Below are positions 39,501 to 52,600 of a stretch of DNA of 64,000 bases, piece by piece; positions within the stretch are counted from its first letter, which is position 1, and the number at the start of each line of letters is the position of its first letter. Where the stretch lies: NCBI GenBank assembly GCA_030710605.1, contig CP092882.1, positions 15,932,062-15,996,061 on the forward strand, in the 5' to 3' direction. The notes beneath the pieces were generated by a model. The model saw only the letters and a list, made by a program, of their open reading frames with translations, had not been told where the DNA came from and did no database searches. Both the position numbers and the translations under genes were made by a program. The stretch comes from Cordylochernes scorpioides. Taxonomy: Eukaryota; Arthropoda; Arachnida; Pseudoscorpiones; Chernetidae.

Positions 39501-42500
39501 TACTGAGATAAGAGGCAGCCAGCGGGCGACGTCCCACGCCGGTGCTTCCCACGTGACCGCCGCCGCCGCGCATGCGCGCCGACCGTGACGTCGCCACCAG
39601 GGGCTGCGCGCGCAGTTTTCGAACACCGCCTGATGTCAGCCGGCTTGCTTACCGCGCGTCTCTACAACCTACGGCGTTTCCTTCCATTATATAATACTCT
39701 AGGCGCTGGTGGAGTAAAAACTGTGCTCCATCTGCCTCTTATAATTGTATGTAATTTTTGGACTTATTAAAATAAATTATTAATTGATAGTTCTCACTGC
39801 AGCTCGAACCTTTACCCTAACGTGGTAGAACATGGCGCAGTCGACATTCGGTTAATTATAGTCGTTTTTTAAGTGACAGCTCAGTGACAATTAGTAATCA
39901 AGATGCCCTCAAGAAGGAATCGCCGACCATCCCAAACCCCTCCAGAGAACCCTGCCTCGCCGACCAGCACCGACATCCTCAGGTCCATGACCGCACTGTT
40001 GCAGCAGATGGCTACTCGGAATCCGACACCGACAGTCCCATTAGGAGCTCCTCCTCACCACGCCACAAAAATCATCCAGCTTCCTAAACTGGCTTCCCCG
40101 GAGGAGTTAACGATGTCTTTTTTCCGCGATTGGAAACAACGTTGGAACGACTACGTGGACGCCCAACAAGTAGCCACCTTCCCGCTATCCACACAGCAAG
40201 TGACTTTGCGTGCCGCCCTCCATTCCGAATGGACCATCCTTTGGCAATCAGGCCGCCTTCATATTTCTACCACCACCACCCTCGATGAAGCCGTGAATGC
40301 TCTCGAGGCCTACCTACGCAAGAAGCGAAACCCCCTCCTTGATCGGCAAGATTTTCATCGTAGGGACCAACAAACCGGAGAATCGGTGGATCGCTACTTC
40401 GCAGCCCTTAAAGCTCTTGATGACTCGTGTGCACATGAGCTGGATTTTAAGTGCAGCACATGCGGCGACCCGTGTATTACAATATGCACAAAAAGAGCTT
40501 GTGGGAAAACGTTTGCCCTTGCTGGTTATCAACAGCAACTCCGTATCCGTGACAGGCTAATATGTGGCCTGTTTGATAAAGAACTCCAACGAAAAGTACT
40601 GGCGGAGCAGTACAATTCCGACCTCTCACTGGACCGAGTCCTCTCAATTTGTCTCGCACATGAGAGTGCTACCGCCGTGGGCGCGACTCTTTCACCCTCC
40701 CCAACCACCTCCCCCGAAGCCTTCATTGCAACCAGACGTGCACCATCAACCTACAAGCATCAACAAGCCAGCTCGTCTGAAACCTCACCTAAGGCCAACC
40801 GTTTCTTTCAGAAACCCTATGATCCTAACGACCCCTGCTCCGGATGTGGGGCTAACCCAAGACACCGCCGTGACCAGTGCCCAGCAAAAGACATAGAGTG
40901 TAACAAATGCGGCATCACCGGGCATTACGGAAGGGTTTGCCGACAACTGAAACGGAAACCCACAACCAAACCTAATATCCCGCCACCTGCAACCAGAAAC
41001 AATCAGTCCCAACCAGGACCCTCAAACACAGTTGTTGCAGCTGGAGTACGCAACGAACTCATAACCATTCCGACCGATATCAACCATAAGTTACACCAAA
41101 TCCGTTGGCTGGCGGACCCGGGGTCAGATCTGGATCTAATCCCAGAATCAGAATTCCTGTTACTGGATGAGCAGACCCGATCAGCACTCAACCCGAAGAA
41201 CGTCCCTTGCGTAGGAGCCAACGGCATCAGCTTAAGTCCTTGTGGATCGTTCGTCGCGGCACTGCATCTCAACGGGAAAACATACAGTACTACCGTTGGA
41301 GTCTGCAAGCACCTGAACGCCCCTCTCTTGAGCAAGAGCGGATGCAAAGCCTTAGGACTTCTGCCGGATAACTGGCCCCATTCAATGATCGTCAATGCCA
41401 TAACCAAAAAAGGCTCATCACAAGTCACTATACCAAATGATCTCGCCGGTGCCATCATTGGGAAAGGTGGTCAACGCATCAGGAAGATCCGGCGCGAGTC
41501 TGGTGCGGGGATCACCATAGATGAGTCTCAACCTGGTAGCAACGAACGGGTCATCACCATCTCTGGCACGCCCCAGCAGATCCAGATGGCCCAGTACCTC
41601 TTGCAGCAAAATGTAAGAGAACATTCCTTCCGGAAGCGATACAATCGCAACGCCAAGCCACTCTCACATTTGGAAGTGGGAGCAATAGTCCTTGTCCAGG
41701 ATCACCGCACAAAACATTGGACCCTCCTTGCTGAGGTTCTCGAACAACTTCCACGCGGTCGCAGCTACCTCATCCGGACCGACGCCGGACGCCTTCTTCG
41801 CCGTAATCGCAGAGTCTTACGACCTTTCGTGCCTCCACCGTACACCACCCCACCCAACTCAGCTCAACATCAGCAGACATTATCCCCTCGAACCCGAGAA
41901 CCGAACCCGCGTTATAGCAACTACGTTGGATCGGTCCCAAGTCCCAATCTCCAGGGAGGGCATGAGATAAGAGGCAGCCAGCGGGCGACGTCCCACGCCG
42001 GTGCTTCCCACGTGACCGCCGCCGCCGCGCATGCGCGCCGACCGTGACGTCGCCACCAGGGGCTGCGCGCGCAGTTTTCGAACACCGCCTGATGTCAGCC
42101 GGCTTGCTTACCGCGCGTCTCTACAACCTACGGCGTTTCCTTCCATTATATAATACTCTAGGCGCTGGTGGAGTAAAAACTGTGCTCCATCTGCCTCTTA
42201 TAATTGTATGTAATTTTTGGACTTATTAAAATAAATTATTAATTGATAGTTCTCACTGCAGCTCGAACCTTTACCCTAACGCGGTAGAACACCTACTGTT
42301 TTTATATGACCATTTATAGCCTGTAGATCTAGGGACTGCTTTTTTAAATTTAAATTAGGAAGGTGAGTTTTTAACATTTTGTACAGGTTATATGGCACTA
42401 TATTCAAACTCGCGCCTGTGTCAATTAAAAATGGGCATGGTAGATTAGGGGTCAGAAACAATTTCAACGTCAACTGTGTGACGGTAAAGGGTTGAGATCC

Positions 42501-45500
42501 TACCTCAGTCCCGAAAAGTCTCCGCTGCTTGTGCGTCTTCGGCGTGGGGTGGCTGCGTGGAACGCTGGGCGTGTGGGATTGGGACCGTTTGCACTGTCCG
42601 CGCACTCGGGTGTCGATTTTGGGCCATTTGCACTGCCCTTGCGTTTGCGTGTGTTGTCGGGGCTGGCCTATGCCGGCATTCGCTGTGCCAGTGACGAGCG
42701 CCGCATAACTTACAGTTGGACGGCGGAGGAGGTGCAGTCCATGCACCTGTTCGTCGGGGCGTGTTGGGGTATGGCCCCGACATGGTGGGCGGTTGGTCCT
42801 CTCGGTGTCGTGCCGTTGGCATGCTGGGCCCGTGGATCCACTGTGCCAGTCGGAACCACTCTCCTAGGCTCTCAGGAGGTACCACGCGGACCAGGCGCTG
42901 GTCGGAGAACGGCAATCCTTCCGTCAGCGTCTCGAGGATCACCTCCTGTGGGGGCCCTAGTTGTAAACCCATGGCGGTTTTCTCCCGGTAGTACGTTCCC
43001 AGGTCTGCTTGTCAGTGAGCTTCATGGCGAAATATTTCGCGAAGGACGCTTCGCTGGATTCTGGATAGAGATCCAAGAGGATTTGCCTCACCTGGAAATA
43101 TTCCTGGGTGGCCAACCGGAGTTTCCTGAAGTGTTCCAGGGGTTGGCGCGTCAGGTAGTTCGGCAGTCGGAGTAGTTTTTCGGGGGCGTCCACGTGGGCG
43201 TTATCCATCTTCTGGTCGAAGGCTTGGAAGAATTGGTGTGCGCTGTAGGTTCCATCGAAGGGCGGGAGCGCCGCCGCGGCTCCGTCGGAGACCTTCGCTT
43301 GGCTCAGCAGCGTCGCTAGTTGTAACAGGACGCCCGCCAGGGGCGCAGTTGTCTCCCCACTCCCTGCCGACTCGCCCTCTCTCGATTGGTTGCCGTCATC
43401 TTTGACTTCTGTATTCTAGTTACTTTCCATTATATCCTGTCGACTTATTGTGGTATCATCGTTGCGGAATCTTTTGAAGTTGGTGGATAATTGATTTGAT
43501 TGGTGTTGGCGCAGTCGTTTGAGTGACAAGTTATGCATACAAGGGAAAATAATGAACACAGAGGGGTTGGTTGAGTTGAAAAAGGCTGGCAATCTAGGGA
43601 GAAAAGGACTTGAGGAGTTGACTATCGACTATCTATTCCATAATTGAGAATGGACTTATCTGAGGTTTGAGGAGATGGGCTTTTGCTCCAAGCTGATTCC
43701 TATGGCGCCACGATCCTGACTCGGTGCTGTCCCGGGGCTAACTAACTATTCTGCGTTCCCGATTTAAGAAGAAAACTCTTTTGGCCTCTCATTGGCTGAT
43801 CGTTCGTGACGTGTAATCTCGCTATAGGTTCTTGGCTAATGTTCTACTCTCTGATTGGTCTTTGCTAATTCTTTGTTTTTGGACTTGTCCTAACCTGACC
43901 AGGAAATGCTAGGTTCTTGAACCCAGTTTTTATGAGTTCCGGGATAATAAACCCTGCTAATGATTGCTTCCTCTTTGTCAGTCCTTTTCTCCCAGATTCT
44001 TAAGCCTTGTATTTATTAAATCTTTTAAAACATACATTGCATACATATTTGGGCGGGTTTGCATCCAGTTATGTACAAATTATGACATATATATTACTTT
44101 GGGTAATCTTCTTTCATTGCTTTTCTTATATTTCATCTATTTTAGTTTGTGGTTTTCCCTTAAATGAATTGCTGCCTCAACCTGAAATTGTCTTTACTAA
44201 TTTTCTCATCACCATATTTAGTTTCTAGAATATATAGATCTATATGTAAAATTGATATTGTGTTTAGGTTTTATCTATAGATTGCCATAATAACATTTAG
44301 ATCAGGTTTAGTTGATATGTTTCCATTCCTGTACCTAATGACATTCCACAAAAAGATCGTGATTACACTCTATGGATCTTTTTAGTCGAATGCACTATAG
44401 AGATCAATATATTAAAAATACTCATAAAAAACTAAATAATTGTAAAATAATTGCTTATTTATACAAGTATAGACACATATATAGGGATATGCCATATATA
44501 GACACAACCAAAACATCGAAATTAAAATAATTTATTAAGAAAAAAGCCATCTGTTGAATGTGTGGCTGAAAGTTCTAGATCAGTAGATGCCTTTTTCTGA
44601 ATCCAAGTCAAGTACAAATTCGTTTTTGTACTAATATAAAAATAATTTATGTTTATTCTAAAATCTACTATTTCTATTAGGTTATTAAAATGAAAATAGA
44701 TAGATGATTCAAATATTTTAACACAAAGCAATAACGCGCCATCTGTACATATAAAATAAAAGGATTTAAAAGCGCGAATGTTTCTTTTATACATAAAACG
44801 AACTTCTACTGTTCTTACTGCGATGAAAAAATATATTGGGAGGGCTTGGCTCATCAGTGGTGAACCCTCCCAGCGGTTTCGCCAATTTAATCCACCAGAC
44901 CGCTTCTCAGAGCTCTAATACTGTATTGGATCATTCTGCTTTTATATGCTACACTGAAGGATGGAATCTTAGAAATGGTTTTCAAGTAAACTATGGACAT
45001 AAGCTAATAGGACAGTAGAATTACATTCAAATATTTGCTTCGAGCAATGCTCTTCAGCAAACTATAAATACAAGGCCATTAGGAATAAATTAACACAAAG
45101 CATTGCTCGAAGCAAATATTTGAATGTAATTCTACTGTCCTATAAGCTTATGTCCATAGTTCACTTGAAAACCATTTCTAAGATTCCATCCTTCAGTGTA
45201 GCATATAAAAGCAGAATGATCCAATACAGTATTAGAGCTCTGAGAAGCGGTCTGGTGGATTAAATTGGCGAAACCGCTGGGAGGGTTCACCACTGATGAG
45301 CCAAGCCCTCCCAATATATTTTTTCATCGCAGTAAGGACAGTAGAAGTTCGTTTTATGTATAAAAGAAACATTCGCGCTTTTAAATCCTTTTATTTTATA
45401 TGATTCAAATATTTAATGTACATTACAGTAGCGAATATGTATATAGACAAAGAAATCTGATTCACTCTATAGATTTTGTGAAATATCTTTAATATTATTA

Positions 45501-46666
45501 ATCGGTAAAGAATACACAAACACTATCTCGTTTGGAATAGTTTCAAATATTTACTTATATTATTTATCAAAATACTCTATATATATATATCATAATATGT
45601 GGTTTATGTTACAATACTGAATGTAATACTTACTCTGATTTAGCTATAAATGCCGTACTTCTTCCAGAACAATTATTGTTTGAAAAGGAAAAGCATTTAC
45701 CATCGATATATATATCAGTGGTATTCTGAAATATGCAAAATATTAACAAACATTAAATATAATAGATTGATATAGTATTACCTCACAGAGAATTGATGGA
45801 TTATATACTGTATTTTTCTCACAGGCAAACCCTAGTTGGTATTCGAGACAGTTCACTGGACTGAGTCTCTGCAAAGAAAATGCATCAGGTTTTTTAATAA
45901 ACAGTATATCATTATAAACTGAGCGAGAGGAGACTTTGTAAATGAAACACCAAAAAAGAGAAGCCAGAAAGTGATGAAACTCAGTATAAAGAGAGAGGAA
46001 GGGACGAAAAATAAGTTATCATTATTTCAAAATAATATTCATTATACAGAAAGAAAATGGGGTCGGCTCAATAGAGGTATAAGTGAACCCTTTCACAAAT
46101 TACGATACGAATTTTCAATGAATAAAAATGAAACAAAATTAAACCTCTCTCTAAATATTTTTCAGGTTTTACAGATAAAGATGTTATTATAAGTATGTTT
46201 CATTAAAAATTCCATAAACGATTAATATTATTTTAGAGTAATAGAACCAAATAAATATTTATTAATAGACACTTCTGTCAATTAAAATTTTATTTTCTCA
46301 ACGTTTCAACAAAAATCTTGCGTCTTTGTCAGGAGGAATAAAATAAAATATTTGACAAGGCTTTAAAAATTATTATAATTACAATTAGCCTTGTCAAATA
46401 CTGTATATATCTTTCTCCTGATAAAGAGACCAAAGATTTTTGTTGAAACATTGAGAAAATAAAAGTTAAACTTTCCGAAATGTCATTTTTTCAAAAAATA
46501 TTAATGCCAGCCAGGAAACCTACCTCTATCTTCAAAACGAATAAATATTATTATTCTTACATAATAGCTATGAAGGTAAAGCAACATTAAGAATTGTCAG
46601 AAAATGTATACCACAACTCAGGATATCAAATTGTAAATTTGATAATAATAAAGATAGATAAACTCG

Positions 46667-46699
<33 letters not shown>

Positions 46700-49600
46700 G
46701 GTATTGATAAATTGCTGTTAAAAAAACTAGGCAGGCTATCGATTAGGTGTATGATAAAAATTCGAATCATAAAGTTGCAACAAAGTCACAACACTAGCTG
46801 TGGCAAAGTGAGCTTTATTCATTTATGCTAATGTATCTGTGAATTTTTTTTAATTTTACACAAAATTTGATATTTGCCCTTTGCTCAAATGATGACCTTG
46901 TAGACACCGACGCGAGATAAATACTCACAACAAAAATGTACCAAAATGAAAACCACGCATGCGCATTTTTCAAAAGTTGTTTTAAATTTTATTATTTGAA
47001 TGTTCAGGAACCTTTTGATCCTACCGTGTATATATATATAGTTATTAGATGATAAAAAGAGATTTACAAATATACATTTTTTTTTATTTCAGAAAAACTC
47101 ATTCTTAGAAACCTGATAATAATGCCTTAATTTAACAAAGGGGTTAACTTATTAAAAAAAAATGTTTTATTATATTGTGAGACGGATTAGAAGCAAGATT
47201 GCTTTGTGATGAGATTTAGGGCATCTGAGGTGCATGCGCGCGTGAGGCGCGTGTGTGTGACGCGATGGGATAAATTAACAACCCAAAATATTTATATTTA
47301 GTTCCTATTTATAGAGATATTTGTAACCCAGGTTCCCTTTTTAAACGCGTCTTATTTTGATTGCTGAATTGAAACATTTGACCAGAAATATCCAAGCTGA
47401 GATTGAGTCTGAGAGATTAGCCAGAGATCTAGGATTGAGGTGGGTTCCTATTTATAAGTGATTAAAAATTTGGTTGAAGCTTACCTCATAATTTAAGGTA
47501 GCACAAATTCGACGTCCATAGTGTCTTCTGAATACAGGATTCCGAAAAGAAAGCACCCAGTAGGATTCTTTGTCTGAACAACATGATGGCTAGGTTATTA
47601 TGTGAACTGCAATATGAACTTAGCTGAACATTCGAATTTTAAAATTGGATGAAGATTGAATGTAAAGATGCAGGTTTTAAGGCTATATCTTTCTTTATTA
47701 TATTTATATAGGTTTGCGAGCGTAGGGTCACTTCCCTTTACGCCTCGAAAGCTAAAATTAAAAACAACCGAAAACCGTTGTTTACCGCTTATTTATTTTT
47801 AAAGAATGTTTTAGAACAAAAAGCACGCGACTGCCGGCGCGCGCGCGTGCCTGCAGGCGAGAACACTAGCACGTGACTTCCTGTGCGCGCTCCTGCCTGC
47901 CAATGAGAGCAGTTTCACGCTCCCGCCCGCCAGCGAGAGAAGCTTTTTCTTAATTACAATTTAAATTCTTAACTATATTTAGAGATTTCTATTTTATAAC
48001 TATTTCACATATTTACATTCCGGCCTCCGATTTATGGAGCTGGTCTTTATGAATCTGCCTCTCATTCCGCCAAGTTATATTCTTAATCCAAGGGGGCAGA
48101 TCTTTGTCACTGGTCGCTTGTAGATCACCGCTTTCCCGTTTTGCTTGATAGTGATCGTAGCGACGCGTACTTGGCCGTCAGGTCCAAAGTGTACATCAGA
48201 GACGAAACCGCGCTTCCACATGTTCTAGGGATGTAGCTCTTCTACGAGGAAACTTGATCTCCAGTCCTTATCGGCTCTGTCTGGTGATGTCATTTGGTTC
48301 TTGTCATGAGCTTTGGAATGTAATCCCTAGTCCATTTTATTCAGAACTCGTTAGTCAACTGCTGTGCTCTTTTCCATTGCTCTCTCAAGTCGCGATTGTT
48401 TGCCTCGATTAACTTCGGAATGGAGGGGCTAGCATTGTTAGCCCCCCGAAGAAAATGTTTCGGAGTGAGTGAGTCTTCTTTGGTAGGATCACTTGAGACG
48501 TAGGTTAATGGGCGGCTGTTAATGATGTTCTCCGCTGACTTGAGGGCTGTGAGTAAAGTTGTATCTTTTGGATTTACCTCATTAAGCGTCGCGGGCAGAC
48601 ATTTTTTCACTGATTTGATGAGACGCTCCCAAGCTCCTCAAAATTGCGGTGCCGCAGGTGGGTTAAATATCCATTTGACGGGGCCGAACCTTCCACTGGC
48701 AACGATCACTTCAAAGAATATTTCACTAGCCGCAAGCTCGAGCTCCTTACTTGCTCCCACGAAGTTGGTCCCGTTGTCGCTATAGATGGTGTCAGGCCTT
48801 CCGCGAGTGTCGATAAACCGGGAAAGCCCCATCATGAATTCGTCTGTACTCAAGGCGTGCACCACTTCCAGATGGATGGCTCGAGTGAAGAGGCACGTGA
48901 AAATGATAACCCATCGCTACTCATGTCGCCTTCCGACAGTCACGTAAATGGAACAAAGGCGTACAACCCAGTGAACGTGAATGGGCGCTGGTAGGCGGCA
49001 AGTCTGTAGTGTGGGAGTTGGCCCATCTCCAGAATCACTGGTGAAGCCCTAGAAAGTCTGCACCTAGGACACATTAGTATTGTTCGTAGAACCGTCTGCC
49101 TTCCATCTATGATCCAGAATCTCCCATGGAGGTTGTTCAGCAATGTTTCTGAACCTTGGTGGGCACATCGCTCGTGCTCGGCCTTAATGAGTAACTCCGT
49201 GACGTGGTGATTGGAAGGGAGAATTGGAGATGTCTTCTGCTCTGCTGGAACGTTGTTGGCTTGAAGAATGCGACTTTTGAGGCAAATAGGCCCATTAATG
49301 AGGCATGGAGAAAGTCGTGCTATTTTCGCTTCAATATTTTAGCCTTTGCAAGCTCTGCAATTTCTCTTGGAAATGATTCAGTCTGCACCCAATGCACAAG
49401 TGTCGTCACTGTTGACCAGTATTCTTCGGGGCTGACAGTGAAGCTGGGCTGCCGTACATATGAGCTTCCACTCACCGCTTTTGTGGAAGGTCTTCTTGTA
49501 CCAGAATTGGGCGGCCTTATGAACTGCCGCTGCTCGACAGAATAAATAATTGAGGTAGCTGAAATCTTCAAGATTAAAGAGTCATGTCAAAGGACGGTGC

Positions 49601-52600
49601 TAAACCACAATTACTCAACGTTTGATATCCGCAAATGTTTCAAACATCTTCTCAGGTAACAGGCGTTGACTAATTTTCTTTATCAGATGGCCTGATTTCC
49701 ATCCGCACTCTACAACTGAAGATGGGCTGACTCTGGAATCGTCCCCAAGTTTTAGCATCCGAGTCGCTAAAATAATTCCTAATTCTTTGCCTTTTGCTTA
49801 CTTGGGCCACTCCTCTTCTGGTTTTTTAAGGAATTCTGGCCTAGTGTACCACATGTCCGTAGGTTTAAATAAAATCTCTGTTTCAAATCTGGTCGCTATA
49901 TCAACAGGATTCTCGCTTGTTGGAACCCATCTCCAGTCGGTTCCTTTTATCGCTTCCTGAATCTCGCCGACTCAGTTAGCTACAAACTCCTTGTAGCGTC
50001 CTGCTTCAGAGCGGATCCAGGCCAGAATCGTTTTGGAGTCACTCCATAAAACCTCCCTGTCCACTTTTGGAAGTCGCAGTTCGAAGCGAAGAAGGATAGG
50101 GAATCTCGTTCTCTGCACGTAGGCCTTGCAGCTCCAATTTTGGTATGGTAAGCTTTTTCAATGAGGCTACTCTTGCTTTGAAGCCAAAGAGAGTTGTAGT
50201 AGTATTTCCATTTCTCGCTTCCACTCGCAGGTAGGTTACAGAGGAGAAAGCTTCTTGGCTGGCATCAACAAATGTGTGGACCTCCACTTGTCGAATGATA
50301 CTTCTGCTGAGCATGTCTGGAAGGTAGCACTGTGGAATTTGAACGAGATAATTTCTTTAAACTTACTGAGCCACAGTTTCCACGCTGCATAGATGTCTGG
50401 CGTAAGTTCCTCATCCCATCCAATACCAGCAATCCACTTTCATTGAAGAATAATGATTCCCTTTAATTTGAAATGGTTGAGCAAGCCAAGGGGATCATAG
50501 ACACTAATCACGAGACTGCTTGCTTGACGTCTCGTAGGTACCGCTCCTTCAAGTATCTCTGGGGGCACCTTATTAAGTCCGAATTTGAATCCAAATATAT
50601 CCTTCGTTAGATCCCACCACATACCGAGCACGATTCCCGCGGAAATAAGGGACTTCTCGTTCAAAGATTCCACCCCTTTTGCACTAAGCTCTTCTAGGAT
50701 TGACTCAACGACTGCTCTGGAGTTGCTGGTAAACTTGCATAGGTGGAATCCTCCAACTTCATTCACCTCAGAGAGTTCCCTTCTCAAGTCCATGCAAATC
50801 TCTTCTGAATCTGCACCCGTCAGGCAGTCATCAACATAGAAGTCGTTCACAATCGTGTGCGCCAATTCATGATTTACCAGCTCATGCTGCATGGCGTTTT
50901 CATTCTTCGCGTGGATTGCAGAACACGGTGAGGAAGTGGCCCCAAAGATCAAGACTTGCATTTCGTAATGATTCGGTTCTATTGACGTATTCATGTTTCT
51001 CCATAGAAACCGCTGACTGCATTGGACTTCTTCGATTACGCGAACACGATGAAAAATGTCTGTAATATCTCCAGTTAGCGCGATATTGTGAACTCTAAAG
51101 ATCCAAAGGATTGATGTGAGTGGGCGAATTAAGTCTGGTTCTTTTGAAAGAGCTTCGTTCAAAGACACGCCATTCGATCTTGCTGAAGCATCAAAGACAA
51201 GGCGTAGCTTTCCCGGCTTAATTGGGGTAGTGACGCCAAAATGGGGAATGTACCACACCGCGCACTTTCTTTAGTTACTTCAATGCTGTCCAGCTTTCGA
51301 ATGTACCTTTTTTCCAGATATTCATCAAACTTCGCTTTATACGCCACTAGAAGTAATGGATATTTTGCAAGCTTTCTTTCTGTATGGCGAAGCCTTCCAA
51401 GAACCATTTAATAGCTCTCGGCTAGCGTACCCTCTGCGTCACGCCAAAGTAGACCGTTCTCCCAACATGCTCCGGTCCTCTTGGTGGTCTTTTGCAGGAT
51501 GTCATACGGTAGTCCTTCAACTTGATTCATGCCCTGCCACCTGGTTCTCGCGATTACTCCAAAGTTCTCAGTTGAAAATGATGACTTGATCAATTCATGG
51601 ATATCATTATCGTTAACTGGTTCCGAAACTGTGTAGTTGACGCATCCCTGTGTCTCCATTAGGTCATGAAAATTTCCTCCAACAGTCCATCCCAGCGGTG
51701 TTTTCCATCCAATTGGAGCGTCGGAAGGACCCAAGGCAAGCTCGCGGTGAAGGATTAGCCTGAGATTGTTTATTCCGATAATCAGCTCAGGAACAACATT
51801 CTTCAGGTCTCGGGGGTTTGATCTTGTTAGATGTGGCCATTTATGACGGATTTTCTCAATTGAAATCGAGTAAGGTTTCATCTTTAGACCACTCACAGTA
51901 ACTGCGTTTTGCATTGAGAGGTACGGAGCTCCACCGAATGTTCCTTTTGCTTTGTTGACGCTGCTAGGTCAACCTCATCTCATCCTTGAGGAATGCGAGC
52001 TGTCCTAAGTACGTCTTTGCTTTTGCTCCAGTTCTAGATGGACTTCCTAGCTTCTTGTATTCCAGGCGGAATGGTTCATGGCGACTCCTAGCAGCACCAA
52101 TCTTGGGAATTCCTTTGTTTTCCATAATGAGACAACAATTGGTCTTTTCAAAGTTCAGTTATTCTTTTCAAAATCAGTAAGCCTGGACGTCCGTCAAGGA
52201 GCGTGTCCAACCAATCAACTCAAATAACTTTCCAAGAATTTAAACTTTAAATTAACCTGTTACCAAAGTGTCATCCTGCTCGAGGGACCAGTGATGTAGG
52301 TTTGCGAGCGTAGGGTCACTTCCCTTTACGGCTCGAAAGCTAAAAATAAAAACAATAGAAAACCATTGTTTATCGCTCGTTTATTTTTAAAGAATGTTTT
52401 AGAACAAAAAGCGCGTGCCTCCCAGCGAGAACACTAGCACGTGAGTTCCTGTGCGCGCGCCTGCCTGCCAGCGAGAGCAGTTTCACGCGACCGCCCGCCA
52501 GAGAGAGAAGCTTTTTCTTAATTACAAAGCAAATCCTTAACTATATTTACAGGTTTATATTTCATAACTATTTCACAAATTTACAATATATAAATAAGAA

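Larger units (their letters stand above)
39504..42291 (+). mobile_element. 2.8-kb non-autonomous LTR retrotransposon with captured KH domain
   Basis: Two 329-bp LTRs (39504-39832, 41963-42291) differ at one base that I can see, so the insertion is recent. The target duplication CCTAC is exact (39499-39503, 42292-42296). A primer-binding site TGGCGCAGTCGACATTCGG follows the first LTR, and a purine tract CCAGGGAGGGCA precedes the second. The single reading frame encodes gag, zinc knuckles, protease, a KH domain and an integrase C-terminal domain. RT, RNase H and the integrase core are absent, so it must use another element's enzymes. Confidence 0.93.
32884..44087 (-). mobile_element. Large Ty3/Gypsy retrotransposon with 639-bp LTRs, carrying two nested insertions
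   Basis: Left LTR 32884-33522 and right LTR 43449-44087 start TGTGGTATC and end ATTATGACA, with few differences. Minus-strand order: gag (42505-43208), protease (split), RT/RNase H (37699-38860), integrase (36228-37668, split), and a membrane-segment extension (35461-36210). Removing the nested elements (39504-42291 with its 5-bp duplication, 36856-37107 with its 14-bp duplication) leaves about 8.2 kb. The target is an ATATAT run, so the target duplication cannot be read exactly. It lies in the intron inside CTLD2. Confidence 0.92.
44719..45399. mobile_element. 681-bp fold-back element with two inverted hammerhead-like motifs
   Basis: Arms of about 290 bp (44753-45050 and 45100-45399) with about 50 bp between them. 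The same 15 bp, ATGATTCAAATATTT, lies at 44704-44718 and 45400-45414, a target-site duplication. Each arm holds a full motif of 66 nt in opposite orientation. Related short copies or fragments (CTACTGTCCTTACTGCGATGG edge) occur at 19719-19914, about 29675, 53704-53813 and 60780. No protein is encoded. The long duplication points to retrotransposition driven by another element. Confidence 0.82.
47707..52585 (-). mobile_element. BEL/Pao retrotransposon, gag-less and degraded
   Basis: LTRs at 47707-48017 and 52295-52585 share GGTTTGCGAGCGTAGGGTCA and the GC-rich CACGTGA...CGCGC blocks but differ by substitutions and indels. Minus-strand protease end, RT, RNase H and integrase lie between them, with frame breaks. 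Only about 380 bp separate the 5' LTR from the protease, so gag is deleted. It sits in the intron between CTLD1 exons. Confidence 0.88.

Noticed and set aside
42492-43175. 227-residue plus-strand frame
   Set aside because: Shadow of the minus-strand gag; GC-rich composition keeps several frames open.
44836-45314. Two mirrored 60-residue frames as genes
   Set aside because: They are the two arms of the fold-back element, not genes.
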